Source of the DNA: Neptuniibacter caesariensis | GTDB taxonomy: Bacteria > Pseudomonadota > Gammaproteobacteria > Pseudomonadales > Balneatricaceae | DNA length: 39,754 nt | Assembly (NCBI RefSeq): GCF_000153345.1 | Contig: NZ_CH724125.1 | Coordinates: 1,511,021-1,550,774, forward strand | Direction of reading: 5' to 3' | Position numbers and translations under genes: made by a program | The notes under the pieces: model-generated | Databases searched by the model: none | The model's input: only the letters and a program-made list of their open reading frames with translations | Told to the model about the DNA's origin: nothing | Shown here: positions 16,613 to 25,831 of the stretch, in pieces | How positions within the stretch are numbered: position 1 is the stretch's first letter | How the letters are laid out: each line of letters starts with the position of its first letter

Positions 16613-17446
16613 TTAACTCTTAGGACGAGAAGACTCATCCCGCTCCCATGTAGAGTAATCTCTATTCCTAAGCCGCTTTCGAACACCTAGTCGTATTCTG
16701 AAGTTGACATAGACATAAACGAAAATGCTAGGCAACAACCACGGAGATTTTGCGATCAACCCGACTAAACTGCCTGAGGAGTTATCCTGCGCATAAGCTA
16801 ACTCAGGAAACTTCTCTTTTAGCTCAACATTCCCAAAACGGGAGCGGGTTTTTATTTTGATCAGGTCTCTCAGATTAAACGGAGCAATCGCGGTAAAACT
16901 GCAATCATCAGGAACTAGGCGCTCATCTTGTGAAAATTGCGCTCTAACAAAAGCATCGTCTGCAATAATCTGAGGAAAATGGTGAAAACGGCTTCTTGCC
17001 TGTTCAGATAAGCCGAAAACCCCTCCCAAACGAGATGCATAATAAGGAAGTCGCTTCCAGACTCGATGATATGCCTTAACTGGCCAACTAGACCTGGATT
17101 CATCAATAATCATTCTCGGCGCGACAGCCATCGCTCCGTCATTACGTAGATAGGAGGCAATCCGTTCCAGTTCAGCCCCTGTAATAATGAGGTCCGAGTC
17201 AACATATATCCGTGGAAAAGCACTAACCTGTAACTCAGCAAAATTGATTGCATTTACTTTAGAAGGGACATCAAGCTCATAAACTTCTACTTGCTTAAAC
17301 GCCCTTGCGAGCTCAGCTGTATTATCAGAGCATCCATTGCAAACAACAACAATCTCCACATCTTCGTTCAACCCTGTTGTAAGTGCGTCAAGGCAGCGTG
17401 TAATCACAGCACCTTCATTATGTGCAGGTATCACAACACTAAACAT
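16613..17446 (-). CDS. Family 2 glycosyltransferase
   Basis: GT-A fold glycosyltransferase. The real N-terminus is taken as MFSVVIPAHNEGAVITRCL, at ATG 17446, which overlaps the upstream gene stop as ATGTTTAG; a longer in-frame reading from 17560 only adds 38 residues lying in the neighbouring gene. Seen: donor-site motif EIVVVCNGCSDNT and a DxD-like YVDSDL. The 277-residue protein has a moderately hydrophobic stretch near the C-terminus (LLPSIFVYVYVNFRIRL) that may attach it to the membrane. It presumably adds one sugar of the repeat unit; specificity unknown. Confidence 0.87.
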   Translation of the reverse strand: MFSVVIPAHNEGAVITRCLDALTTGLNEDVEIVVVCNGCSDNTAELARAFKQVEVYELDVPSKVNAINFAELQVSAFPRIYVDSDLIITGAELERIASYLRNDGAMAVAPRMIIDESRSSWPVKAYHRVWKRLPYYASRLGGVFGLSEQARSRFHHFPQIIADDAFVRAQFSQDERLVPDDCSFTAIAPFNLRDLIKIKTRSRFGNVELKEKFPELAYAQDNSSGSLVGLIAKSPWLLPSIFVYVYVNFRIRLGVRKRLRNRDYSTWERDESSRPKS

Positions 17447-18398
17447 TGCTACTGACTCCAGCAGGTTTAGAGTAACTGCCAGCATATCCCTTGAACCATA
17501 TTTTTCGTCGTTTCCAGACCTCCTTCCATGAAAGAAGGTTTTTTGAGCCAGGTTTAACAATTGATAAAGCTATGATTCTGGTCAAGACCCATAAACCGAG
17601 CATTAATTTTCCTAACGGTTGTTTCCAACGAGGCCAATAACTTTGAATCAACTCCGTTTTAGCCGTTAGAAGCCGCACCATCTTATCGGCACGTACGCCT
17701 TCAGATGCACCGCCATAATGAATGATGGTTGCCTCAGGGGTGATCATCGGATTCGCGCCAAGTTGCCTTGCACGCAGACACAGGTCTGCATCTTCAGCAT
17801 ACATGAAAAATTTTTCATCAAACCCTTGCAATTGCTCCCAAAGGGACCTTTTTATAAGAAGAAAGCAACCACTTACAATGTCGACCTCTCTTACGGAATC
17901 ACGCTGCCAGCCACCAAACTCCTCAGAATTAAAAAAATCTGTCTTTTTAAAAATCGCAGCCAAGCCTGAGGCACGACAAAATTGATTCCATAGAGTCATA
18001 CGTCCAAAGCAGGACAAAGGATTAAGAGTACGATCGCCATATAAAGTCCGCCCTCCCCAAATTCCTGCCTCTGGGTTATCTTTGGCAAATGCAAGAAGTT
18101 TATCGATTGCCCCGTCTAAAACCACAGTATCTGGATTAAGAAGAAGGATATATTCAGCCTTGGATTCTTTAGCAGCAATATTATTAGCCAATGCAAATCC
18201 ATAGTTGATATCTGAATTGATTAAATGAAGATCAGGAAAATTAAACTTCAATTGATCCATTGAATTATCAGTTGATGCATTATCAAAAACAATCAGGTCT
18301 TTAGACGACATATCCGTCTGATCATAGACTGACTCCACCGCCGCAACAGTCAACTTAGCTGTATTGTAACTTACCAAAACAATGGTTAATTCGGCCAT
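17439..18398 (-). CDS. Family 2 glycosyltransferase (rhamnosyltransferase-like)
   Basis: GT2 enzyme of the WbbL-like group. Seen: N-terminal TIVLVSYNTAKLT, donor-binding DLIVFDNASTDNS, NPDT (in YILLLNPDTVVLD) as the DxD equivalent, and the typical GFDEKFFMYAEDADLCLRARQLG block near residues 205-230. The 319-residue length is normal, with a hydrophobic stretch near 265-285. Rhamnose specificity is only a family tendency. It starts 16 bases after the gene for the unrecognised secreted protein. Confidence 0.9.
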   Translation of the reverse strand: MAELTIVLVSYNTAKLTVAAVESVYDQTDMSSKDLIVFDNASTDNSMDQLKFNFPDLHLINSDINYGFALANNIAAKESKAEYILLLNPDTVVLDGAIDKLLAFAKDNPEAGIWGGRTLYGDRTLNPLSCFGRMTLWNQFCRASGLAAIFKKTDFFNSEEFGGWQRDSVREVDIVSGCFLLIKRSLWEQLQGFDEKFFMYAEDADLCLRARQLGANPMITPEATIIHYGGASEGVRADKMVRLLTAKTELIQSYWPRWKQPLGKLMLGLWVLTRIIALSIVKPGSKNLLSWKEVWKRRKIWFKGYAGSYSKPAGVSSNV

Positions 18399-18414
18399 CC
18401 TTTTCCCCTGACAA

Positions 18415-19938
18415 TTACTGTCTTCTCAAATTCAATGTGTCACTATTTTGAATATAGCTTTCATCTTGTGTTGATGTACTGGCATTGTTCCAATCGCCAT
18501 AGTAACTTTTGTAAACCGAATCCAAAAACTTAGAACCTAAAACATATTTTCTCGTACCGTATTTAAACGTAGGATAATACAACCTGATAGTTTCTAACCC
18601 TGAACCATTTAAACTTTCATCAATCCACCTATCTAAATAAAGATCCAAAGCGTTTGAAGGCCAGTATTTCTCAGCCCCTATGATCCTGGAAGCCAAAGCC
18701 ATCCCGAAATGAGGTTTACTATCACAACATAACCTATAGGTTTCCTGCTTTATTCCACCTCCATTTGTCACTTGCTTCCATTCTGATGGGTGAAGATGAT
18801 CATGCTCTGTCGTACCATGCTTTTTCCTAAATAAAACCTTGTAACCATTCCAGGAACCGTTGTTTTTATTAAGGTTACTCGAAATAGAGCTTGTCCTATT
18901 TGAATAAAAATAGAATTTATCCGCAGCACGACCAAGTGTTTTTGATTGACCATCCTTCCATACCGAGGCCATATCATCATCTTTTAGCAAAAGCCCTGTA
19001 AAAATTGACTGAAATTCAAATGTTGCGCTATCTGCACTACCATTAATAATTGTGTAGTAGTGATCGATCCCTGTCTGAATATAACGATAAAGTAGTTTCT
19101 CTGTAGCTTTATCAGTTAAAAGTATCAGGGAAGCATCAGATAAAAAATTGCCTACTTCTCGATGGTAGTTAGGCATATTTTCAACAGGATGCATTTTACG
19201 AGCCGTCCAACCAGGCAAGTGCATCAACCATGGACGCTCAAGCCCGCGTTCATAATATGAAACATTTGGCATATAGGAGGGTGACTTTATCTTTTTATAA
19301 TAAGTTTTATCAATATCAGAAACATTATAACTAACCTTATTGTTTCCAATATAGGGAGGTCTAAAACTGCCTATTTTAGGAACTTGAGATACTACAGTTA
19401 AAACTGACGCCCCCATTAACTCAGCATGACCGAGCCCCTTAGTTGAGCGATACCACGAAGGAAATACTCTGTCATATTGATTCAAATCATTTTCAGTCTT
19501 ACTAATAGTACTTACTAATGAATCACCACCATTAAGGAGAACAGGGAATTTAACCGCCAAATTGGATTTATAGGCATATATATCTGCATCATATGCTTGA
19601 GCACCTACGGTTGGGTTAACCATAGAACCATTTACCCCATCGTTTGGTATGGGAGTAACTTTTTTAATAGTTACACCTGTCCCTTTATCTAAAACCCAGA
19701 AATCTCCATTAACATATTTGCCGTAAGTTACCGGTTGATCGAAGTACCACGTTATACCATTCTTTTCTAAAGAATATGTGCCAAACGATGGAGCTTCACA
19801 GAAATCAAGCATCCCTTCATCTAAAGCCAATAACCGCTCTTGACAGTCCCGATCACACTCCTCACTTAGGCATTCACCTGAAGCATGCAATGAGAGCAAT
19901 AATATTAGCAACGCACTTAGTGTATTAATTATCTTCAT
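18415..19938 (-). CDS. Secreted protein of unknown function in the EPS operon
   Basis: I do not recognise this family. The chosen ATG at 19938 overlaps the upstream stop as ATGA and has GAGGTG seven bases ahead; it gives a 507-residue protein with a clear Sec signal (MKIINTLSALLILLLSLHASG). The mature part is rich in aromatic residues, begins with a cysteine-dense segment (CLSEECDRDCQE), and has helical and Trp/His-containing blocks such as GHAELMGAS, LMHLPGWTARKMHP and DHLHPSEWKQV. The look recalls (alpha/alpha)-barrel polysaccharide lyases or hydrolases, which EPS operons often encode for periplasmic editing, but no catalytic motif can be assigned. It lies between the AsnB-like and GT2 genes. 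Confidence 0.85.
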   Translation of the reverse strand: MKIINTLSALLILLLSLHASGECLSEECDRDCQERLLALDEGMLDFCEAPSFGTYSLEKNGITWYFDQPVTYGKYVNGDFWVLDKGTGVTIKKVTPIPNDGVNGSMVNPTVGAQAYDADIYAYKSNLAVKFPVLLNGGDSLVSTISKTENDLNQYDRVFPSWYRSTKGLGHAELMGASVLTVVSQVPKIGSFRPPYIGNNKVSYNVSDIDKTYYKKIKSPSYMPNVSYYERGLERPWLMHLPGWTARKMHPVENMPNYHREVGNFLSDASLILLTDKATEKLLYRYIQTGIDHYYTIINGSADSATFEFQSIFTGLLLKDDDMASVWKDGQSKTLGRAADKFYFYSNRTSSISSNLNKNNGSWNGYKVLFRKKHGTTEHDHLHPSEWKQVTNGGGIKQETYRLCCDSKPHFGMALASRIIGAEKYWPSNALDLYLDRWIDESLNGSGLETIRLYYPTFKYGTRKYVLGSKFLDSVYKSYYGDWNNASTSTQDESYIQNSDTLNLRRQ

Positions 19939-21296
19939 TTTAGACACCTCGCCTTTAATGACTTGCACACCCTAACTAAAAATTTTGGTATTAACTTAGT
20001 AAGGAAATGAGTAGAACGGCTATACCTGATATCAGCATAAATAGGGGACAGAACCCTGGTAACATCGTAATGCCAATCATTTTTTCTCAAATCAGAATCA
20101 GGAAGCGCTCTGATATATTCGAACAACTGTCGAGAAGCAAAGGGCGTAAAAGATGAATAAATCATCGAAGAAGCCCCTTCCCCGATACCCATCCACCTCC
20201 CTCCTCTTTGTTCAAGATACATAAGATTACATTTATCCGTATCGGATATACCTTCAGGCAATGACCGTAACCAAGTACGTATTCCAGAAATTTTGTCCTC
20301 AGATAAAGAGGTAAAATCAGAAAGCAAAGACTTTTCATCACAATGGGAATCGGCATTGATAGGCCAATAGTAACATTTACCAATTGCACCGAGATTTCCA
20401 TTTATATGAACCAGCCCTTTGTCTCTAAAACCAGTTAAGCTGGAAATAATTGTGCGCCTAGCACCTACTGCATATCCACCTGAAATAGCGTCATAAATAT
20501 GAAGATCATCAACTGTTGGATTAATGATTGGTAGAAATCTGTGAACAAAACCGTTTTTTTGACGCAAGCGAGTGACAACATCAATATCATCACTTGCTAC
20601 ACCTTGACCAGTTAGCGTAAAAAATTCTGGCTTTTTCTGTAGTTGCTCACACGCAGCTAAAATAACCCTGCTGTCACGCCCCCCCGTAAGTGAAGCGATA
20701 CAACTGTATTTGCTACTAGCAAGGGAAATGGTCTCTTTGATATGAAGAGCACATTTCTCAACCCCAACATCCCAATTCAAGTTACCATGACCAGATTCGG
20801 GCCAAAAGCGTGAAACCAGATTGTTATTCAAAGATAGCGAATGATTCGCCATTAGATATCTAACTCCTCTCAGAGGAGTCACATCTCCAGTGAACCAATC
20901 ATTTTCTAAACTGAAATTATCCTTTACACCATCATTATAGTACTGTGGAAAGAAACTTAGGGATGATGCGATCACTCCTTTCCCGTAATAGATATTCATT
21001 AAACCGGCTGGATCAGTATATATCTCAATATCATCGTTATAGCACCTGATAACACAATAGCAACCTACACATGAAAACAGCCATTCCTTAAAATTGAAGC
21101 CCTCTGAGTTTAGAAGTTCTTGAGGATATACAATTGCCCCTAGCGTGATGATTAGATCACCATTCCTATTGAACTGTTCAAATTTAGTTCGCTTATCAAA
21201 ATGAAGATAATATTTAGAGTTAATTTTCTGTATTAAATCTAAATTATAGCAATTTAATTCATTCGCACTTATAAGCCACTGAGAGGGATAGTTCAC
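19935..21296 (-). CDS. Asparagine-synthase-like protein without glutaminase nucleophile
   Basis: A 453-residue member of the AsnB superfamily. The C-terminal half has the PP-loop TGGRDSR (204-210) that binds ATP in the synthetase domain. The N-terminal half keeps the shape of a class II glutaminase domain (IEIYTDPAGLMNIYY corresponds to the usual DRFGxxPLYY), but the chain begins MNYPSQW and has no Cys2 nucleophile, so glutamine hydrolysis should be lost. In surface-polysaccharide loci such proteins are thought to amidate sugar carboxylates or attach amino acids; here the nitrogen source or acceptor is unknown. GTG start at 21296 overlaps the wzy stop (GTGA), with a strong AAGGGGG ribosome site. 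Confidence 0.88.
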   Translation of the reverse strand: MNYPSQWLISANELNCYNLDLIQKINSKYYLHFDKRTKFEQFNRNGDLIITLGAIVYPQELLNSEGFNFKEWLFSCVGCYCVIRCYNDDIEIYTDPAGLMNIYYGKGVIASSLSFFPQYYNDGVKDNFSLENDWFTGDVTPLRGVRYLMANHSLSLNNNLVSRFWPESGHGNLNWDVGVEKCALHIKETISLASSKYSCIASLTGGRDSRVILAACEQLQKKPEFFTLTGQGVASDDIDVVTRLRQKNGFVHRFLPIINPTVDDLHIYDAISGGYAVGARRTIISSLTGFRDKGLVHINGNLGAIGKCYYWPINADSHCDEKSLLSDFTSLSEDKISGIRTWLRSLPEGISDTDKCNLMYLEQRGGRWMGIGEGASSMIYSSFTPFASRQLFEYIRALPDSDLRKNDWHYDVTRVLSPIYADIRYSRSTHFLTKLIPKFLVRVCKSLKARCLK

Positions 21297-22615
21297 AACA
21301 GCGCCCCCTTATTAAGTAAGGCTTTATCATTTTCTTTTTTTCGCACATAAACACTATGCAAAAGCATACAAACCACAATAGAAAAAAGAAAGTTAAATAA
21401 ATAAACCGCTTGTCCAAAATAGGACACACCCAAAAAAGACACACAGCTCACAGACATCGCACTAAAAACACCCCAAGAAAAAACCTTATATTGCGAAACC
21501 CTAACGATAAAATATATTTTTTTATAAAATAACCACAATAAACAAACAAACAAAAACAAGCCTAAAAATCCACTTCTCACACCCACAAGAACAAACTGAT
21601 TAGTTAAGTCCTGAGCCCCAAAAAACCAATGCGCTGTGCTATTTGTTCCTAAAAGAAACCATTCATGGCTGTGAGAAATAAACTTATCAATAAGCATATA
21701 TCTGAAATGTGAAGTAGACCCCCCTACAGCCCCAATACGTGACAGCAAATGCCAAACGGGCGCACTCATAACCATATGGAGACAGACAAGGCACGCTAGC
21801 CCAGAATAAAAAAGCAGCTTTATATGCTTACGAACTAGGTATAAGCTCATGAAAAATGGCGCACTAAGCAAAGCTAACAAGGTTGTACTTGAAGCAGTTG
21901 TTACTACAATAAAAAAGGCACAAACACATGCTAGTAAGTATTTTTTCTGTTTGAATTGGATATACATAGAAAGAAATACTGGGAACAAAATTGCCCAAAA
22001 GCATCCGGCTATTATAGGGTGTGGAAAAGGCCCCTGACATCTCAAGCGGCCTTCTCTAATTTTAGTAAATTCTGGAACCCCACCTAGAACTGAAAAAAAG
22101 TTTCTTCCTGTAATAGCTTCAACTATAAAAAAACAACAAACGGGAATACTTAACAACGAAAGAAACCTAAAAACTTTAATTACATCGGGGGTTGTCCTGG
22201 CAACACTCCGGACACAAAAGTATAACAATATAAGTTCTACCCCCTTAGCTATTGGGTCACCCAAGGAGCCACTTGAATAAGCGTAAATCAAAGAATAAAC
22301 AACAGTATAAATAAAAAACAAAACATCAAATGGCTGGACCACAAAGAATTTATTCTCTCCTTTCATTAACACTCGAATAAATAATGTTAATATCGCCAAC
22401 CGAAAAAAATTAAAATCAGCACCTGCTACAACTATTCTCTGTGCAGGGGATATAAAGCATAAAAGCAGAAAAAAAGGTTGAAGTACCTTATCTCTATTAA
22501 ATGCTAATATTGCCAGTATGCTTATCCCAAGCACAAGAACCCCAATAGGGTGTAAGGTTGTATTTCCAACCCACTCACCTTGTCCGAAGTTCTCAGGCAT
22601 CACTCGAATATTCAT
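21293..22615 (-). CDS. O-antigen polymerase/ligase-like membrane protein (Wzy)
   Basis: Polytopic membrane protein (440 residues, about ten or more helices) with the O-antigen ligase/polymerase signature region PFPHPIIAGCFWAILFPVFLS and a periplasmic loop with TSHFRYMLIDKFISHSHEWFLLGTNS. It should polymerise lipid-linked repeat units in the periplasm. Starting ATG is two bases after the upstream stop. Base composition is visibly AT-rich compared with the flanks, as is common for wzy genes that move between strains. Confidence 0.85.
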   Translation of the reverse strand: MNIRVMPENFGQGEWVGNTTLHPIGVLVLGISILAILAFNRDKVLQPFFLLLCFISPAQRIVVAGADFNFFRLAILTLFIRVLMKGENKFFVVQPFDVLFFIYTVVYSLIYAYSSGSLGDPIAKGVELILLYFCVRSVARTTPDVIKVFRFLSLLSIPVCCFFIVEAITGRNFFSVLGGVPEFTKIREGRLRCQGPFPHPIIAGCFWAILFPVFLSMYIQFKQKKYLLACVCAFFIVVTTASSTTLLALLSAPFFMSLYLVRKHIKLLFYSGLACLVCLHMVMSAPVWHLLSRIGAVGGSTSHFRYMLIDKFISHSHEWFLLGTNSTAHWFFGAQDLTNQFVLVGVRSGFLGLFLFVCLLWLFYKKIYFIVRVSQYKVFSWGVFSAMSVSCVSFLGVSYFGQAVYLFNFLFSIVVCMLLHSVYVRKKENDKALLNKGALL

Positions 22616-22616
22616 A

Positions 22617-23837
22617 TCAGCGTCTCAAACGCCTATATAATTTTCTTTTATATATTCGCTTAAACGTCCCCGCAAAAGAACTGAATTTATCTCTATAGTT
22701 CAACTCTGACCACCAAAATTGAAAGAAGCTATACCCTTGATACTTTGGTATTTTGCAGCCACTAAGCCTTAGTGCGAATAAACGGCCCAACAACGCCCCT
22801 CGGGCTTTTAACAAATTCGGCTGAGAAAGGGGAAGAATATTTAAATCTTCTCGCTCAAGCGTTATATAACCAGAACTTACAGCTTTATGCAGAGCTTCAC
22901 GCCCCCTTTCAGTCCTAACAACAATCATAGATTTGCCCAGATCACCTTCCTCTGGGGCATTATGCCAAGGGTCTCCAAAGGAGATATCTGAAAACTCACC
23001 TGAATGATCTGGACAGATATAACATCTCCACTGCCGGTATTGTTGCAAATACCCCCAAGAATCTGCGTATGTTAGTTCTTGGCATTGACCATCAGTTTTT
23101 ATTGCACGCCATAAACCTGGCCAACCTTCTCCACGATATTTCAAGCTTTTAAGATAGTTAATAGCTATGCCTTCCCTCTCTACCAATGAAACATTCCCTT
23201 CAGAAGAAGGCGTTCCGGCACAGAAAAAAGATATATTGAGAGCAACCTTACTTGCTAAAACATCATCAGTGTTTGTCCTAAGTCTGAGAGCAGCTGAATC
23301 ACAAGGCTTGCCAATAAAAACTGATGAGCCTTCATTTACAAAAATCTCATCTACTCCCTCACAAGGGCTGGAGGCACAATAACGTGATCCACTATGATCT
23401 AACAATTCTTTACTTGATTTACTGACAACTGTTTCAGTTCGACATGCAGAACTCTTATTCTGTCCAGTATGAATAACTCTTGTCGCGGAGTGACTATCCA
23501 ATAAATATGATGCTAGTGCTGTAATCCCACCACCACTCGAGGCTTTATACCTTATACCTTCATCAGAAGCGTACCCTTCCCAGACTTCTAGCACTGGCCC
23601 CCAAGCATCGAACAATACCTTAGAACTATCTGGCAAGTTATCTGGTTTACTACGTTGCAAACCTGCACCTGGGCAATAATCTGGGACATGTTGATCTATG
23701 CTTTTTCCATCTGGCCTTTTTCCTAGATCGATGACCTCTATCATCTGAAGGTCATCCGTTTGCACCGCACACATTCCACAACCGGCGCAAAGCTGATAAT
23801 CAACAACATCCTTGATTGTCTTGATCTCACTTACCAT
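22617..23837 (-). CDS. FrhB-like (F420 hydrogenase beta-subunit family) Fe-S protein
   Basis: Member of the coenzyme F420 hydrogenase/dehydrogenase beta-subunit family, often found in polysaccharide loci next to pyruvyltransferase genes. The N-terminus has a ferredoxin-like CAGCGMC and a later CPG, with a further CYICPDH motif; the core includes YKASSGGGITALASYLLD, VFIGKPCDSAALR and ISFGDPWHN, all family-typical. A flavin/Fe-S redox role on a sugar is plausible but unproven for the EPS members. Start chosen at ATG 23837 (MVSEIKTIKDVV), overlapping the upstream stop by 11 bases; in-frame ATGs at 23843 and 23849 and a TTG at 23858 are alternatives. Confidence 0.85.
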   Translation of the reverse strand: MVSEIKTIKDVVDYQLCAGCGMCAVQTDDLQMIEVIDLGKRPDGKSIDQHVPDYCPGAGLQRSKPDNLPDSSKVLFDAWGPVLEVWEGYASDEGIRYKASSGGGITALASYLLDSHSATRVIHTGQNKSSACRTETVVSKSSKELLDHSGSRYCASSPCEGVDEIFVNEGSSVFIGKPCDSAALRLRTNTDDVLASKVALNISFFCAGTPSSEGNVSLVEREGIAINYLKSLKYRGEGWPGLWRAIKTDGQCQELTYADSWGYLQQYRQWRCYICPDHSGEFSDISFGDPWHNAPEEGDLGKSMIVVRTERGREALHKAVSSGYITLEREDLNILPLSQPNLLKARGALLGRLFALRLSGCKIPKYQGYSFFQFWWSELNYRDKFSSFAGTFKRIYKRKLYRRLRR

Positions 23838-24447
23838 ATCCATTTCCATTAGCTTCAAAGGCGGACTTATTATTGATAACGTCTAAAATATCGAGCGGCT
23901 CCATTTCCCACCATACATTACCTTGAATATGCATGGCTTTTTCCACATCACGCTGGCCAATTTCTTTCGCAGGATTACCAGCAATTACAGAAAAAGGTTC
24001 TACATCCGATGTAACAACAGCTCCGGCTCCAATTACTGCGCCATTACCAACAATTCTACAACCTGGCAGAATAGTTACATTGGCTCCGATCCAGACATCA
24101 TTACCAATCACCAGCGGGTTTTCATCATTATTAGGGATCGTGTCCAATTTCACATAGCCAAGCATCGAATTATAGAAATATGGGTGAGTACTAAAGGTAT
24201 CTAAAGGGTGATTCCTTCTGAATATTTTCAACCCTTCTGCTATTGAGGTATACCTGCCAATTATTGTTCCTCGAGGCAAAGCGTCTTTTCGTAAAAAGCC
24301 GTAGCTGTGCATACCTACTTCTACAGCATGAAATCTCATAAGCAGCTGACGAACAATCTCAGATTTCATTTGTACTTCAATACTATGTTTAGCCCAACAA
24401 AGAATGATCTTTCTTAAGAACGCAAACCGCAATATAAACCTAAACAC
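23827..24447 (-). CDS. Hexapeptide-repeat acyltransferase (LbetaH family)
   Basis: Left-handed beta-helix acetyltransferase of the Maa/WbbJ/CatB type, likely O- or N-acetylating a sugar. Hexapeptide repeats run from about residue 65 to 165 (GRYTSIAEGLKIFRRNHPLD, then VIGNDVWIGANVTILPGCRI and GAVIGAGAVVTSDVEPFSVIAGNPA). The start is taken as GTG 24447, which overlaps the flippase stop as GTGTTTAG and has GAGAG upstream; this gives a normal 206 residues. The longer reading from 24561 adds 38 very hydrophobic residues that are merely the flippase gene in another frame. Confidence 0.86.
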   Translation of the reverse strand: MFRFILRFAFLRKIILCWAKHSIEVQMKSEIVRQLLMRFHAVEVGMHSYGFLRKDALPRGTIIGRYTSIAEGLKIFRRNHPLDTFSTHPYFYNSMLGYVKLDTIPNNDENPLVIGNDVWIGANVTILPGCRIVGNGAVIGAGAVVTSDVEPFSVIAGNPAKEIGQRDVEKAMHIQGNVWWEMEPLDILDVINNKSAFEANGNGYGK

Positions 24448-25825
24448 AACAGACTCTCTTTTTATAATCAAAAAACAAATACAAAAAACCCAACAAAGAT
24501 AAAACCAAAACCAAAATAGCCATATAAAACATAGCCAAAAAGTCATAAGCTTTTGGCACAAAACCTGTATAGCCTAGAACCACAACTAAGACCAAAAAAG
24601 CAAACAAACAATAATCAAATCTGCCAATATTAATTTTAGACCCTCTATAACTAACAAAATAATACTGATAAGAAATTGCTAATAGTTCTCCAAGACCAGC
24701 ACTAGCCGCCATATATACTGGTGAAACCCCAACGCTAGCAAAAATAATAGCAACCAAAAAACCTATCCCTCTTACTACATTTGAATAAAGAATAGATTTT
24801 GTATTTGCCACACTTGTGGCGATTACAGCAGGGGCAATCCTAATTATTCTAAATGAGTGAACAACACCAAGCACTACCAAAAAAACTGCTCCTGAATGAT
24901 ATTTTTCTCCAAAAACAGCTCTATATAAAAACTCTCCTCCTACGCATATAAAGAGAACATAAATAAATGCCATAAATATGCATATTCTAACCAGCAGCTC
25001 TCTATAGTAGAAAACCTGACCTCCACGACTTAATAGCGGCAAAAAAAGAGAATTAAGAAACTTACCTAAAATCACCGTCGGCATAATTGATATAGAGAAG
25101 GCAGCACTAAACAATCCCAGCAAGGTCATATCATAAAAAACAGAAAGCAATGCACGATCACCCTGCATAAAAAAGTACAATAAAAAACCATTAACCATCA
25201 AAGGCCAGCCAAAAACAAAAATAGACTTCAATATATCTAAATCAAAGCAAATTGAATATCTATACAACTTCAATATATGACTCAAAACGACCTGAAAAAT
25301 AACCTGAAATAAAATCAAATAAAGATATAATGTAAAATCCTTAACGAACTCACTAATCACAAAGAAAAGAATAAAAGACAACAATTGAGGTAAAAGCTCC
25401 ATTATCGAAGTTTTAAGGAAAACAGATTCCCTTTGCTCCGTAACCGAACTCCAATTCCTAAAACCTCTTATTACAGGAACAACAGATAACACCTCAAAAG
25501 CCCATTGAGCCTCCCCTAATTTAAAAATATTTGAAAGAAGTGGCGCCAGCAGATAGAGCCCCATCCCCAAAAACAAACCTTTAAATAACTCAAAAAAGTG
25601 GACATTCGAAATAAACCTTCGTCCGCCGCCTCTTTCATCCTGAACTATTTGACGGTCAACAGACAGATTGCTTAACATTTCCAGAAAAGTTAAAACTAAG
25701 ACAAAAAGCGCTCCAATACCAAAGTCTTCCGGCATCAATAATCGAGCGATAAGAATATTTCTTACCAATGAGACCATGGAGCCAATAAGATTAGCTCCGA
25801 GCAATAAACTTCCCTGCTTAATCAT
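24440..25825 (-). CDS. Polysaccharide flippase (Wzx-like, MOP superfamily)
   Basis: Membrane transporter of 461 residues with about 12-14 hydrophobic helices and the N-terminal family pattern GSLLLGANLIGSMVSLVRNILIARLLMPEDFGIGALFV. It should flip undecaprenyl-linked repeat units to the periplasm for Wzy. It sits between the pyruvyltransferase-like and acyltransferase genes with a six-base gap upstream. The gene is strikingly AT-rich, like wzy. Confidence 0.92.
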   Translation of the reverse strand: MIKQGSLLLGANLIGSMVSLVRNILIARLLMPEDFGIGALFVLVLTFLEMLSNLSVDRQIVQDERGGGRRFISNVHFFELFKGLFLGMGLYLLAPLLSNIFKLGEAQWAFEVLSVVPVIRGFRNWSSVTEQRESVFLKTSIMELLPQLLSFILFFVISEFVKDFTLYLYLILFQVIFQVVLSHILKLYRYSICFDLDILKSIFVFGWPLMVNGFLLYFFMQGDRALLSVFYDMTLLGLFSAAFSISIMPTVILGKFLNSLFLPLLSRGGQVFYYRELLVRICIFMAFIYVLFICVGGEFLYRAVFGEKYHSGAVFLVVLGVVHSFRIIRIAPAVIATSVANTKSILYSNVVRGIGFLVAIIFASVGVSPVYMAASAGLGELLAISYQYYFVSYRGSKINIGRFDYCLFAFLVLVVVLGYTGFVPKAYDFLAMFYMAILVLVLSLLGFLYLFFDYKKRVCCV

Positions 25826-25831
25826 GAATAC

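Noticed and set aside
17447-17560. 38-residue N-terminal extension on the GT2 gene
   Set aside because: It lies inside the upstream GT2 coding sequence; the family N-terminus begins at ATG 17446.
24440-24561. Extra hydrophobic N-terminal helix on the acyltransferase (longest reading from 24561)
   Set aside because: It is the 3' end of the flippase gene in another frame; GTG 24447 with a ribosome site gives the normal family length.
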